Positions 41,785 to 52,468 of a DNA stretch of 64,000 nucleotides are shown piece by piece. Below the pieces are notes generated by a model. The model was not told the DNA's origin. It made no database searches and worked only from the letters and a program-made list of their open reading frames with translations. Location of the stretch: the NCBI GenBank assembly GCA_036261915.1, contig DATAJX010000006.1:305169-369168 (forward strand), given 5' to 3'. Positions within the stretch are counted from its first letter, which is position 1. Each line of letters opens with the position of its first letter. Source of the stretch: DATAJX01 sp036261915 (GTDB lineage Bacteria; Pseudomonadota; Alphaproteobacteria; UBA2136; UBA6156). Position numbers and translations under genes: made by a program.

Positions 41785-42753
41785 TCATGGAAGGTTCTTC
41801 AGTTCCGCCAGAACGTCGCGGCCCAACATGTACGTGTTCAAAACAAGCTCGGCCAGCTTGGCCGGGTTGTCCAACACATTGGGCGGCGCCTTGCGGTACG
41901 GGTCTTTCGAAAGATACGCCATCGGGTCCTGCCAGTTGCCGTCCACGATAATGCGCATCGAGTCCAGGTTCAGCACGTCGGCAATCACCAGTTTGCCGTC
42001 GCTCTTGCGCCGCCCCACTTCAACCTTGAAGTCGGCCAGCTCAAGGCTGCGTATCCCGGTGCGGCGCTTCAGGGCCGAAGGCCTGTTGCCCACCTGCTCA
42101 ATGCCGGCCCGCAACAGGCCAAAAGCCCGCCGGGCCAGCGCCCAGGCTTCTTTCCACTCCGCCTGGCCAACCAGCGGGGCGCATACGTGTAACGGCTTGA
42201 CGGCATCAAAAGGCTGCCCGGCCGCATGCACGTGCCACATGCCGTCCACCACAATAATCAACGGGTCGGTGTAAACGCCTGCAGGCGTCTCGCCTTCCCC
42301 GTGCTTGATGTCATGGGTGTCGGCCCAAACGGGCTTTGCCGGGTCGCGCATATCAAGCGCACCCTTGTAGTAAGCCTGCTCGATCGGCTCAACATGGTAC
42401 TTGCCTGCCGTTTCAGGTCCAAACAACTTGGCATACCCTTCCAGCGTGCGCCCGCGCACCACCAGTTCAAGCTTGGTCATGTCACAGGCGTCGCACACAA
42501 AGGTGGTGGCGTTCATGCGCTGGCGGTAGGCCAGCGGCATGTCGTACCGTTTCAGGTGTTGCATCACGTGGTCATTATGCGCGGTGCGCACCGGCGCCAG
42601 CCCCGCCACAAAGCGGTACTTGGCTTTGTCACCGGCCGACATCCAGCCGCTGTCGGCCATCACGGCAGTGCCGTCAGGCCGTATCCGCACGGCAAAAACA
42701 CTGCCGTTATAAACCCCCGGCCGCTTGGCCCGGGTCGCATTCCAGATGCCCAT
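41785..42753 (-). CDS. SAICAR synthetase-like protein (PurC superfamily)
   Basis: 322 aa. The segment MTKLELVVRGRTLEGYAK resembles the PurC EVVVR motif, and the C-terminal block LADFKVEVGRRKSDGKLVIADV...DS resembles PurC DxKFEFG...LxDE...DS. PurC joins aspartate to CAIR in purine synthesis. The insertions and altered start suggest a distinct paralog, and no other pur gene is near. GGGAGG lies 6 bases before ATG 42753. Confidence 0.6.
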   Translation of the reverse strand: MGIWNATRAKRPGVYNGSVFAVRIRPDGTAVMADSGWMSAGDKAKYRFVAGLAPVRTAHNDHVMQHLKRYDMPLAYRQRMNATTFVCDACDMTKLELVVRGRTLEGYAKLFGPETAGKYHVEPIEQAYYKGALDMRDPAKPVWADTHDIKHGEGETPAGVYTDPLIIVVDGMWHVHAAGQPFDAVKPLHVCAPLVGQAEWKEAWALARRAFGLLRAGIEQVGNRPSALKRRTGIRSLELADFKVEVGRRKSDGKLVIADVLNLDSMRIIVDGNWQDPMAYLSKDPYRKAPPNVLDNPAKLAELVLNTYMLGRDVLAELKNLP

Positions 42754-42854
42754 CAAAGGCCTCCCGTGTGTTCGAGAAAAAATCCAGATATCTGCGGGCA
42801 AGCCCGCACTTCACCGCCGTTATACCGCAACTGTATACCAATGCCTAGGGCACA

Positions 42855-42881
42855 AAAAAGGGCTGCAAAGCAGCCCTTGTG
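42855..42881 (-). terminator. Terminator behind the 66-aa gene
   Basis: Minus strand: AAGGGCTGC-TTT-GCAGCCCTT followed by TTTTG. Confidence 0.85.
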
Positions 42882-42910
42882 TCAGCCTGTCTCAAGCTTG
42901 CGTGCCCTTA

Positions 42911-43111
42911 TTACGAGACGGCCGAACCCTGCGTCAGCCAATCCACTAAAGGTTGGCGGCTGAATTCATCTACCAGCGTATCGGCTGCGGTAGGCGGAAA
43001 GCCCATGTTCTCAGCCGTGTCGCGGGCAACCTGCCGCGCGCTGTGATCGTTCTCAAGCAATGCCTCCCAATAAGCCTTGCTCACGGTTTGCACCACGTCC
43101 AAATAGTCCAT
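42911..43111 (-). CDS. Small hypothetical protein (66 aa)
   Basis: 66 aa, acidic and predicted helical (MDYLDVVQTVSKAYWEALLEND...). No signal, one gene with its own terminator. AAAAGGGGTAAG precedes the ATG. Its upstream region is the A/T-rich island described separately. Family not recognised. Confidence 0.65.
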   Translation of the reverse strand: MDYLDVVQTVSKAYWEALLENDHSARQVARDTAENMGFPPTAADTLVDEFSRQPLVDWLTQGSAVS

Positions 43112-43481
43112 TGTTCTTACCCCTTTTTGCCCGATTGATGCGGCACGGCGCCTTTACCCGGCACACCCCGCCGCCCTTGGTGTCAAACTGCCCGGCACGT
43201 ACGCACACCCCCTGTGGTCCGGCCTCTGGCTCAACACTTGGTATAGATGCTTCCACAAAACCACTATATCTAGTGGCTCATTGAGACCCCCATGTCTCAA
43301 CTTATCCACATGGTCGCAATCCGGGGCCAAACTGTCAATGTTGAACTTGTTTATTTAAATATATGATAAATAACAATTTGTTGCGCAAAAACAATAAAGA
43401 TTTCATATAAATCGATTATATTGCAGGGTTTCCGCAGGTATACACGTGGCCAAGCTACAACCCATGGCTGCAACCGCTTGG
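43112..43481. other. 370-base gene-free region with A/T-rich island and DnaA box
   Basis: Between nth and the 66-aa gene. It holds CCACTA-TATC-TAGTGG (43261-43276), TTGAGAC-CCCCAT-GTCTCAA (43281-43300), a perfect DnaA box TTATCCACA (43302-43310) and about 85 bases of A/T-rich DNA (43341-43427) rich in TTTAAATATAT and GATAAAT words. No coding frame is convincing. It probably includes the promoter of the 66-aa gene. Confidence 0.6.
43302..43310 (+). promoter_or_regulatory. Consensus DnaA box
   Basis: TTATCCACA, directly after a 7-bp inverted repeat and about 30 bases before the A/T-rich island. Confidence 0.5.
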
Positions 43482-44201
43482 CTAGGCGCTCTTTTCCACA
43501 CCCAGGCGCGGGCACCATTTCGCCACAAGGCATTCGCTGCACTTGGGCAGCCGCGCCACGCACACATAGCGGCCGTGCAGTATCAGCCAGTGATGCGCAT
43601 GCTCCATGTACTCGGGCGGAATGTTCCTCACCAGGTCCAGTTCCACTTTCAGCGGCGTGTCGCCCTTGCTCAACCCCAGCCGACGCGCCACGCGGTACAC
43701 ATGGGTGTCCACCGCCATCACCGGCTCGCCATACACGGTGTTCAGCATCACGTTGGCGGTCTTGCGGCCCACGCCGGGCAAGGCTTCCAGTTCCTCGCGC
43801 TTGCGCGGCACCTCGCCGCCATGCTTCTCCACCAGCAATCTGCTTGTGGCGATCACGTTCTTCACCTTGCCGCGGTACAGCCCGATGGTCTTCACGAACG
43901 GCGTCAGCCCGTCCTCGCCCAGCGCCACCATCTGCGCGGGCGTCCGAACCTGTTTAAACAACGCCTCGGTGGCCTTGTTCACGCCCTTGTCGGTCGCCTG
44001 CGCGCTTAAAATCACCGCCACCAGCAACTGGTACGGGTTGCCGTACTTCAACTCGGTGGTGGGGTGCGGCGTTTTTTTCTTGAACGCCTCGAATATATCG
44101 CCGATGTGCGGGTTTTTGCCGGAGGGCTTCTTAACTGTCGGCGCCGGGGCAGCCGCGCGCCCCTTCATAGGCGGCTTCTTCAAAACGCGCGTGGGTGACA
44201 C
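43482..44201 (-). CDS. nth: Endonuclease III
   Basis: 239 aa. Helix-hairpin-helix LPGVGRKTANV with catalytic K147 and D165 in AVDTHV; 4Fe-4S cluster C-x6-C-x2-C-x5-C near the C terminus (CVARLPKCSECLVAKWC). It removes oxidised pyrimidines and cuts abasic sites. A basic Lys/Pro-rich extension of about 30 residues precedes the domain. The GTG start is tentative; ATG 11 codons later is possible. Confidence 0.95.
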   Translation of the reverse strand: MSPTRVLKKPPMKGRAAAPAPTVKKPSGKNPHIGDIFEAFKKKTPHPTTELKYGNPYQLLVAVILSAQATDKGVNKATEALFKQVRTPAQMVALGEDGLTPFVKTIGLYRGKVKNVIATSRLLVEKHGGEVPRKREELEALPGVGRKTANVMLNTVYGEPVMAVDTHVYRVARRLGLSKGDTPLKVELDLVRNIPPEYMEHAHHWLILHGRYVCVARLPKCSECLVAKWCPRLGVEKSA

Positions 44202-44224
44202 TGCCCCGGCCCCCGGTCCTATCT

Positions 44225-45199
44225 TTATTTATTTTTGGCGTGCCACGGCACAAACCACTCGGCAAACACGCGTAACCCGTCTTCCAGCGAAGTACCGGGC
44301 GCCCAACCCACCGCCTTCTTCAGCGCGCGGGTGTCGGCATAGGTCTTGTACACCTCAGTGCTCGGCCATGGCAGCAAATCAACCTTGGCCTTCCTGCCCA
44401 GCGCCTTTTCCATCGCACGCACAAATTCATCCATGCGCACCGGGTTCTGGTTACCCAAATTATAAATGCTGTGGCCCTGCTCCGGCGCACCCATCAGCCG
44501 TACCACCGCCTCCACAATGTCATCCACAAAGGTAAAATCACGCCACAGGTCGCCCTTGTTGAATAACGGGATCTTCTTCCCCTCCACAATCGCACGGGCA
44601 AAGATCATCGGGCTCATATCCGGCCGCCCCCAAGGCCCATACACGGTAAAAAACCGAAGCCCCGTCGCCTTCAATCCAAACTGATGGCACCACGCCTCGG
44701 TAATAAGCTCATCCGCGCGCTTGGTGGCGGCATATAAACTCACCGGCCTGCTCACATCATCGCTCTCGGCAAACGGCACCTTCTCATTCGCCCCATAAAC
44801 ACTGCTGCTGCTGGCGTACAAAAGCCGCCCGATGCCGCAAAGCCGCATCGCCTCCAGCACGTTAAAGTGGCCAATCAAATTCCGCTCCAAATAACTCACC
44901 GGATTCACCAGCCCGTAACGCACACTGGCCTGCGCCGCTAAATGGATCACCACCCCCGGCTTCACGCTCTTCAGCACGCGCACCAACGCCGCACGGTCCA
45001 CCAGGTCCAGTTTCCTGAAGGTAAAATGCTTCGCCTTCGCATGCTTCTTCAAAAGCGCCACGCGTTGTTTCTTCAGTGCCGGGTCGTAATAATCGTTCAG
45101 GCTGTCCACCCCCACCACCTTGTAACCGTCGGCCAGCAACCGCGCCGCCACGGCGCTGCCCACAAAGCCAGCCACCCCGGTCACAAAAGCGGTCTTCAT
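44225..45199 (-). CDS. NAD-dependent epimerase, UDP-glucuronate 4-epimerase type
   Basis: 324 aa extended SDR. NAD motif GVAGFVGS near the start, the NDYYDPALKKQR segment typical of UDP-glucuronate 4-epimerases, and the catalytic SLYAATK. It makes UDP-galacturonate-type sugars for surface polysaccharides. The start overlaps the galU stop (ATGA), so the two enzymes share an operon. Confidence 0.9.
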   Translation of the reverse strand: MKTAFVTGVAGFVGSAVAARLLADGYKVVGVDSLNDYYDPALKKQRVALLKKHAKAKHFTFRKLDLVDRAALVRVLKSVKPGVVIHLAAQASVRYGLVNPVSYLERNLIGHFNVLEAMRLCGIGRLLYASSSSVYGANEKVPFAESDDVSRPVSLYAATKRADELITEAWCHQFGLKATGLRFFTVYGPWGRPDMSPMIFARAIVEGKKIPLFNKGDLWRDFTFVDDIVEAVVRLMGAPEQGHSIYNLGNQNPVRMDEFVRAMEKALGRKAKVDLLPWPSTEVYKTYADTRALKKAVGWAPGTSLEDGLRVFAEWFVPWHAKNK

Positions 45200-46140
45200 G
45201 CCTTCGGTTTCTTTTCCTTGGTCGCGCGCGGCAACTTCTCGCGCCGATCATTGCGCTCGGCCATCATGTGCAAAAACGGCTGCAACCGGGGCCCGATGTA
45301 AGGGTCCTGCATCGCAAAATACAGGTTGGCCATCTGCCAGCCCACCTTGTCGCCGCAGTCAAAGCGGCGGCCGTCAAACACGTAGCCGTTGTAACCTTCG
45401 CTCTGTGCCACTTTGTGCATGGCATCGGTCAGTTGAATTTCCCCACCCTTGCCCGGGGTCACCTTGGCCAGCTGCTCCATGTGGGCGGGGGTCAGCACGT
45501 AACGGCCCACCACGGCCAGGCGGCTGGGCGCGGCATCCGGCTCGGGCTTTTCAACAAAGCCTTTCACGCTGGCCTTGCGGTCTTTCACGCCGCCGCCGGC
45601 CAGGTCCAGAATGCCGTAATTCAGCGTGCGCTCATAAGGCACCTCTTCGGCCAGCACCACGCTGTTGCCGGTTTCCTCGTACAGCTTAATCATATCCTTC
45701 AGCGGGTTGCCCTCGGCCAGGTCCAACACATCATCCGGAAGCAGCACGGCAAACGGCTCGTTCTGGGTCATGCCGTGGGCGCAGTAAATCGCATGCCCCA
45801 AACCCAGCGGCTCACCCTGGCGCATGTAATAAAATTTGGCATCGGAGGGCAGCACGTGCTCCACCATCTCCAGCTCGGCCAGCTTGCCCTTTTTGCGCAA
45901 AATGTCGGCCAGCTCATAAGGCTTGTCAAAATGGTTCTCAATCGAATCCTTCCCGCGCCCGGTCACAAAAATAAATTCCCGTATCCCGGCGGCATAAGCC
46001 TCCTCCACGGCGTATTGAATGACCGGTTTGTGCACCACGGTCAGCATCTCCTTGGGCATGGCCTTGGTGGCGGGCAAAAAGCGCGTGCCTAAACCCGCAA
46101 CGGGGAACACCGCTTTCGTCACTTTGGGGAACTTGCTCAT
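45196..46140 (-). CDS. galU: UTP-glucose-1-phosphate uridylyltransferase
   Basis: 314 aa nucleotidyltransferase with the GalU N terminus (KAVFPVAGLGTRFLPATKA, then KEMLTVVHKP). It makes UDP-glucose, feeding the epimerase and polysaccharide genes beside it. It starts one base after the WecA-like gene's stop and overlaps the epimerase gene. Confidence 0.96.
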   Translation of the reverse strand: MSKFPKVTKAVFPVAGLGTRFLPATKAMPKEMLTVVHKPVIQYAVEEAYAAGIREFIFVTGRGKDSIENHFDKPYELADILRKKGKLAELEMVEHVLPSDAKFYYMRQGEPLGLGHAIYCAHGMTQNEPFAVLLPDDVLDLAEGNPLKDMIKLYEETGNSVVLAEEVPYERTLNYGILDLAGGGVKDRKASVKGFVEKPEPDAAPSRLAVVGRYVLTPAHMEQLAKVTPGKGGEIQLTDAMHKVAQSEGYNGYVFDGRRFDCGDKVGWQMANLYFAMQDPYIGPRLQPFLHMMAERNDRREKLPRATKEKKPKA

Positions 46141-46141
46141 A

Positions 46142-47191
46142 CTAACGTTTTTTCCTTTGCTTGGGCTTGGGCCGGGCGGCCGTTTTCTCTACCCTTAACA
46201 TGGCTTCCGCACGCCTTATTTTCAACCCCACCAGCGCCATTAAACCAAGGCCCAGCGGCAGGCTCAGCCAGGGCAGGCCAAACATCAAACTCAATACCGC
46301 CAGCGCAAATAAAATGCCATTCAACTTCATCACGCGCATCACCAGCTGGTCGTGGCTCAGGCCCAAGTCCAGCGCGCGGTGGAACCAGAAACGCTTGTGC
46401 GGAATTAAAGGGTTGTGCCCCTGCACAATGCGGCGCACCAGCGTCCAGGTGGCGTCGGCGCAAAACACCAGCGTCAGGGTGGCCAGCGGGGCGGTCAGGC
46501 GCCAACCGTCATTGGCGGCGGGCAGCAGCAGCAGGCCGCCCAAAACGTAGCCCAGCCAGGTGCTGCCCACGTCACCCAAAAACAGCTTAGCCGGGTGCCA
46601 GTTCACGCGCAAAAAGCCCAGGCTCGCACCCGCGATCACCAGCGCCAGCGGGCTCAGCTGCGGCACCAGCAGCGCCACGGCGGCGGCAATGAACACGGCT
46701 TCGCTCTCGGCCAACCCGTCGGCCCCGTTCATGAAGTTGAACAGGCTGATGAACCACGCCCACGCCAGCATGGTGATGATCTTGTCCAGCCACAGCGGCA
46801 GCACGTCAAACAGCGGCGGCATCAGCAGCACGGTCATGGCCACGGCAAACAGGTGCACCAGCAGCCGCACGCGCGGGCTCAGGCTGTGCTTGTCGTCCAG
46901 CCAGCCAATACCGGCCACCAGCAAACTCAGCAGCAGCAGCAAATCAAGCCACGGCGCAAACGGCAGTTGGGCAAAGTGCACGGCAAACAAACCCAACGGA
47001 ACGGCCACCAAAACCACCAGCAAACCGCCGCCGTGCGGCGTGGGCACGTTATGGATATGCCGGGCCTCTTTCGGGTTGGCCACCAAACCCTGCCGGCGGC
47101 AAAATTTCACCATCCACGGGCTGAACCAGAACACCAGCGCAAACGGCACCAGCACGCACAGCGCATAAAACAGGCTCACGCTTATCGTCAT
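46142..47191 (-). CDS. Undecaprenyl-phosphate sugar-1-phosphate transferase (WecA/MraY family)
   Basis: 349 aa, about ten membrane spans. Family motifs PTPHGGG, GWLDDKHSL, NFMNGADGLA and KLFLGDVGSTWLGY are all present. It would start an O-antigen- or exopolysaccharide-type repeat unit on undecaprenyl phosphate. GGGGAG precedes the ATG at 47191; a GTG nine bases upstream overlaps that site. A family 3 motif lies just upstream. Confidence 0.88.
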   Translation of the reverse strand: MTISVSLFYALCVLVPFALVFWFSPWMVKFCRRQGLVANPKEARHIHNVPTPHGGGLLVVLVAVPLGLFAVHFAQLPFAPWLDLLLLLSLLVAGIGWLDDKHSLSPRVRLLVHLFAVAMTVLLMPPLFDVLPLWLDKIITMLAWAWFISLFNFMNGADGLAESEAVFIAAAVALLVPQLSPLALVIAGASLGFLRVNWHPAKLFLGDVGSTWLGYVLGGLLLLPAANDGWRLTAPLATLTLVFCADATWTLVRRIVQGHNPLIPHKRFWFHRALDLGLSHDQLVMRVMKLNGILFALAVLSLMFGLPWLSLPLGLGLMALVGLKIRRAEAMLRVEKTAARPKPKQRKKR

Positions 47192-47226
47192 GCCGCTCAC
47201 TCCCCACCTTCTGCGCCATCAACCGA

Positions 47227-47305
47227 CAGGCCAGCCGCGCACGCCATGCCAAAGGCATGTGCCATCATCATCTTCTTCCTCGCATGCAAGGGTGAAACTG
47301 GCCTG
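47227..47305 (+). repeat. Structured motif family 3, copy B
   Basis: P1 CAGGCCAG/CTGGCCTG, CCGC, P2 GCACGC/GCATGC (one mismatch), P3 CATGCC-AAA-GGCATG, then TCTTCTTCCT and AAGGGTGA. P1, P2 and P3 differ from copy A but still pair. It lies between two polysaccharide genes on the opposite strand. Confidence 0.8.
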
Positions 47306-47348
47306 GAGCCAACATGCATGTACATGCAAAGGCTGTTCATCAATCCCA

Positions 47349-48599
47349 TCACGCAGCCCCCACCAGTTTCTTCATCAGCACAAGGTATTGGCTGGCCAAT
47401 CGGCTATGAAGGAAATATTTGCCCACATACGCGCGGCCGCTCGCGGCCATCTTGCGGCGGCGGTCGGGGTCGTCGGCCAGCGCTTCAATCGCCCCGGCCA
47501 GCGCGTCGGCGTCTTCGCTCGGCACCACCAGCGCGCTGCCGCTCTCGGTCATCAGCGCCGCGCCTTCGCCGCGCAACGCCGCCACGGCGGGCGCCTCGGC
47601 GGCCATGATCTCGAACATCTTGCTGGGAATGAACATGTCAAAGTCCGGTATGTTCTTCAAACACACCAGGTTGATGTCGGCCCCCGCATAGTACTGCCAC
47701 ACTTCGCTGTGCTTCACGCTCGGCAAAAACTGTACGTTGGGCACACCCTTGGCGTACTGCACCAGCCGCTGCTTGTCGGCGCCGTCGCCCACGAACAGGA
47801 ACACAATGTCGGTGCGGCGCACCAGCGTGCGCGCGGCATCCACGATCTGGCCCAGCGCCTGCGCCTCGCCGTGGTTGCCAATGTACAAAACGATCTTGCT
47901 CAGCGGCCCCACGCCCACCTTGCTACGCAACGCCCCAGCGTTCTGCTTGGCCTGCGCGGCGGTCAGGTAATCGGCATCGCTCACGCCATTGAACACCACC
48001 GATATCTTTTCAGCGGCAATGCCGCGGCGCGAAATTTCGGCGGCAAAGCTGCGGGTCACGGTCACAATGGCGTCGGCGCGCTTGTACAAAAATTTCTCCA
48101 GCAGGCTTAATACGCTCAAAATCAAACCGGGTTTCAAAATGCCCATCTGCACAAAAATCGCCGGCCACAGGTCGCGCACTTCAAACACGAATTTGGCGCC
48201 GTAGCGGCGCGCCAGCAACCAGCCACTTATCACGCAAAAAAACGCCGGGCTGCTCGCCACCACCACGTCGGGCCGCTGGGCCGGGGCCACGCCGTGCAGG
48301 TTGGCGAATAAAACGCTGAACATAAAACTCAACTGGTTGAACACCCGGCGCAGCTTGCCCTTGTTGGCCGCCACCAGCAGCCAGTGGCGCCACACGCGTA
48401 CGCCGTCCATGGTCTCTTCGTAAAACGCCGGGCGGTTGCGGTAGCTCTCCGGCACAACACCGTCCGGGTGGTTGGGCGTGCCGGTCAGCACCGTCACGTC
48501 GGCGCCCATTTCCTTCCAGCTTTTGGCCAGTCCGCTCAACCGTGCGCTCGGGGCGCCGGTCTCCGGCGGGTAATACTGGCTCACCACCCAAATCTTCAT
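47349..48599 (-). CDS. Glycosyltransferase family 4, WbuB/WcaI-like
   Basis: 416 aa GT-B glycosyltransferase. The N terminus VSQYYPPETGAPSARL and TGTPNHPDG, and the C-terminal donor site (GADINLVCLK ... PSKMFEIMAA) match WbuB/WcaI-like enzymes of capsule and O-antigen synthesis. It precedes the WecA-like gene in the same direction, across the family 3 motif. Confidence 0.9.
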   Translation of the reverse strand: MKIWVVSQYYPPETGAPSARLSGLAKSWKEMGADVTVLTGTPNHPDGVVPESYRNRPAFYEETMDGVRVWRHWLLVAANKGKLRRVFNQLSFMFSVLFANLHGVAPAQRPDVVVASSPAFFCVISGWLLARRYGAKFVFEVRDLWPAIFVQMGILKPGLILSVLSLLEKFLYKRADAIVTVTRSFAAEISRRGIAAEKISVVFNGVSDADYLTAAQAKQNAGALRSKVGVGPLSKIVLYIGNHGEAQALGQIVDAARTLVRRTDIVFLFVGDGADKQRLVQYAKGVPNVQFLPSVKHSEVWQYYAGADINLVCLKNIPDFDMFIPSKMFEIMAAEAPAVAALRGEGAALMTESGSALVVPSEDADALAGAIEALADDPDRRRKMAASGRAYVGKYFLHSRLASQYLVLMKKLVGAA

Positions 48600-48666
48600 A
48601 CCAACCCCTTAGCATAACCGCCCGCGCCGGGCATCCTTCGGGCGCATAATTTTACCAATCGTCGCC

Positions 48667-48704
48667 ACGTGTACAGGCACGCATCATTCGCGCATCACCC
48701 GCGC
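48667..48704 (+). repeat. 38-bp direct repeat, copy 1
   Basis: Pairs with 48730-48767 at 31 of 38 positions. Each copy contains TGTACA followed by two CGCATCAY-type words and CCCGCGC. Confidence 0.75.
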
Positions 48705-48729
48705 TCGTTTTCGGCCCAAAATGCGACAC

Positions 48730-48767
48730 ACATGTACAGCTCCGCATCATCCATGCATCACCCGCGC
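48730..48767 (+). repeat. 38-bp direct repeat, copy 2
   Basis: Second copy, 63 bases after the first; followed by one more CGCATCAT (48765-48772). Confidence 0.75.
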
Positions 48768-48784
48768 ATCATTTGAGAGCCACT

Positions 48785-48799
48785 TTAAAGCTGTGTTAA
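48785..48799. promoter_or_regulatory. CtrA-type site TTAA-N7-TTAA
   Basis: TTAA-AGCTGTG-TTAA, the full-site consensus of the alphaproteobacterial cell-cycle regulator CtrA, which binds several sites in the Caulobacter origin. It lies 10 bases before the polA ATG. I noticed no other full site in the window. CtrA itself is not encoded here. Confidence 0.45.
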
Positions 48800-48809
48800 G
48801 GTGCGCCGC

Positions 48810-51740
<2,931 letters not shown>

Positions 51741-51748
51741 CCAAAAAC

Positions 51749-51772
51749 AAACCCCGCCTGCGCGGGGTTTGC
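51749..51772. terminator. polA terminator
   Basis: AAACCCCGC-CTGC-GCGGGGTTT, just behind polA. Confidence 0.8.
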
Positions 51773-51788
51773 CGATTGACCGAAACGG

Positions 51789-51992
51789 TCATTCATTTCC
51801 GAGTAAGCGATGGCTAACATAAGTAAGACCACCTGTAAGCACGGCAAAGATTGCCGCAAGTACCGCATAAACCCATTCACCTTCGCGGCATGCAAGAACA
51901 GCCACGACAACAAGGCAAAGGGTGGTAAGCGCCAATTTCATATTGTCGTTTTTAGAGTTTTGGCGACGCTCGGCGTAAGAACCTGGACGCAT
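51789..51992 (-). CDS. Small membrane protein with two spans (67 aa)
   Basis: 67 aa from ATG 51992, which has GGAGG 5 bases upstream. A polar N terminus (MRPGSYAERRQNSKNDN) precedes two hydrophobic segments (about 19-33 and 40-58) joined by REGEW. The longer frame to 52082 has no ribosome site. It converges with polA. Function unknown. Confidence 0.62.
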   Translation of the reverse strand: MRPGSYAERRQNSKNDNMKLALTTLCLVVVAVLACREGEWVYAVLAAIFAVLTGGLTYVSHRLLGNE

Positions 51993-52083
51993 GCTTACCT
52001 CCATGGGCGACACTTCCCAGCATTTGCATAGGAAACATATAAGTGCGCCTGAATAAGCTGTTTTTTTATAACGGACGGACAAA

Positions 52084-52095
52084 GTCAGCGCTGAC
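52084..52095. promoter_or_regulatory. 12-bp perfect palindrome
   Basis: GTCAGCGCTGAC, between the two small minus-strand genes; could be an operator for the 67-aa gene. Confidence 0.35.
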
Positions 52096-52102
52096 AGGAC
52101 AT

Positions 52103-52132
52103 AAAAAAACCACCCCCGGAGGTTGGGGGTGG
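52103..52132 (-). terminator. Strong terminator behind the 26-aa gene
   Basis: Minus strand: CCACCCCC-AACC-TCCGGGGGTGG followed by TTTTTTT. It is 22 bases after the small gene's stop. Confidence 0.88.
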
Positions 52133-52153
52133 CGGCCGGGCATGGCCTTTTGG

Positions 52154-52234
52154 TTATTTCTGGTCGAAGAAAGCCGAAACCCTCTCGAACAGGTTAAGGG
52201 CGGCAAGTGACAGCTTATGCTCGAACTTGGTCAT
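52154..52234 (-). CDS. Very small protein (26 aa) on a short terminated transcript
   Basis: ATG with CGGAG 6 bases upstream; 26 residues beginning MTKFEHKL and ending FFDQK, predicted as one amphipathic helix with two basic ends. A 7-bp hairpin (CCCAAGT-AACC-ACTTGGG, 52259-52276) lies in its leader and a strong terminator follows. It may be a small regulatory peptide, a toxin-like peptide, or a peptide on a regulatory RNA. No family is recognised. Confidence 0.55.
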   Translation of the reverse strand: MTKFEHKLSLAALNLFERVSAFFDQK

Positions 52235-52340
52235 GAGAATCTCCGTCGCAGGCAACCGCCCAAGTGGTTACTTGGGAAATGGATCGGTGCGCCTTAATTG
52301 AAGCTGGAAACTTATAAGGGCCTGCAAAAAATACTGCTGA

Positions 52341-52364
52341 CACCCCATTGACGGCGATGGGGTG
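52341..52364 (+). promoter_or_regulatory. Hairpin in the rho leader
   Basis: CACCCCAT-TGACGGCG-ATGGGGTG, an 8-bp perfect stem. No T run follows. rho is commonly autoregulated in its leader, so a role there is plausible. Confidence 0.45.
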
Positions 52365-52468
52365 CGGCCCTAAGTATGAGGAACACCGGTGGTTTAGTAA
52401 TAAAAAAGCCGGACGAAGCAGACACCCTTCCCCCAGACAACCAACAAGTTCAGCAAGGTATTTTCAGC

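Larger units (their letters stand above)
48600..48809. other. Candidate replication origin upstream of polA
   Basis: A 210-base gene-free region at the point where the preferred Leu/Val codon ending changes strand. It contains two copies of a 38-bp repeat at a 63-base period, five CGCATCAY-type words, two TGTACA palindromes and a perfect TTAA-N7-TTAA. Genes on both sides point away from it. Calling it oriC is inference: there is no consensus DnaA box, and the A/T content is only moderate. Confidence 0.5.

Noticed and set aside
43261..43430. A/T-rich island as the main oriC
   Set aside because: Minus-strand genes on both sides (nth and galU to the right, dnaA and gyrB to the left) keep the same codon-ending bias, so replication direction does not change here.
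43351..43563. 70-aa open frame on the minus strand over the end of nth and the A/T-rich island
   Set aside because: It begins inside nth in another frame, has no ribosome site and an unlikely composition.
52376..52468. Longer rho start
   Set aside because: No ribosome site before 52376, and the extra residues have no counterpart in Rho that I recognise; left as an alternative.
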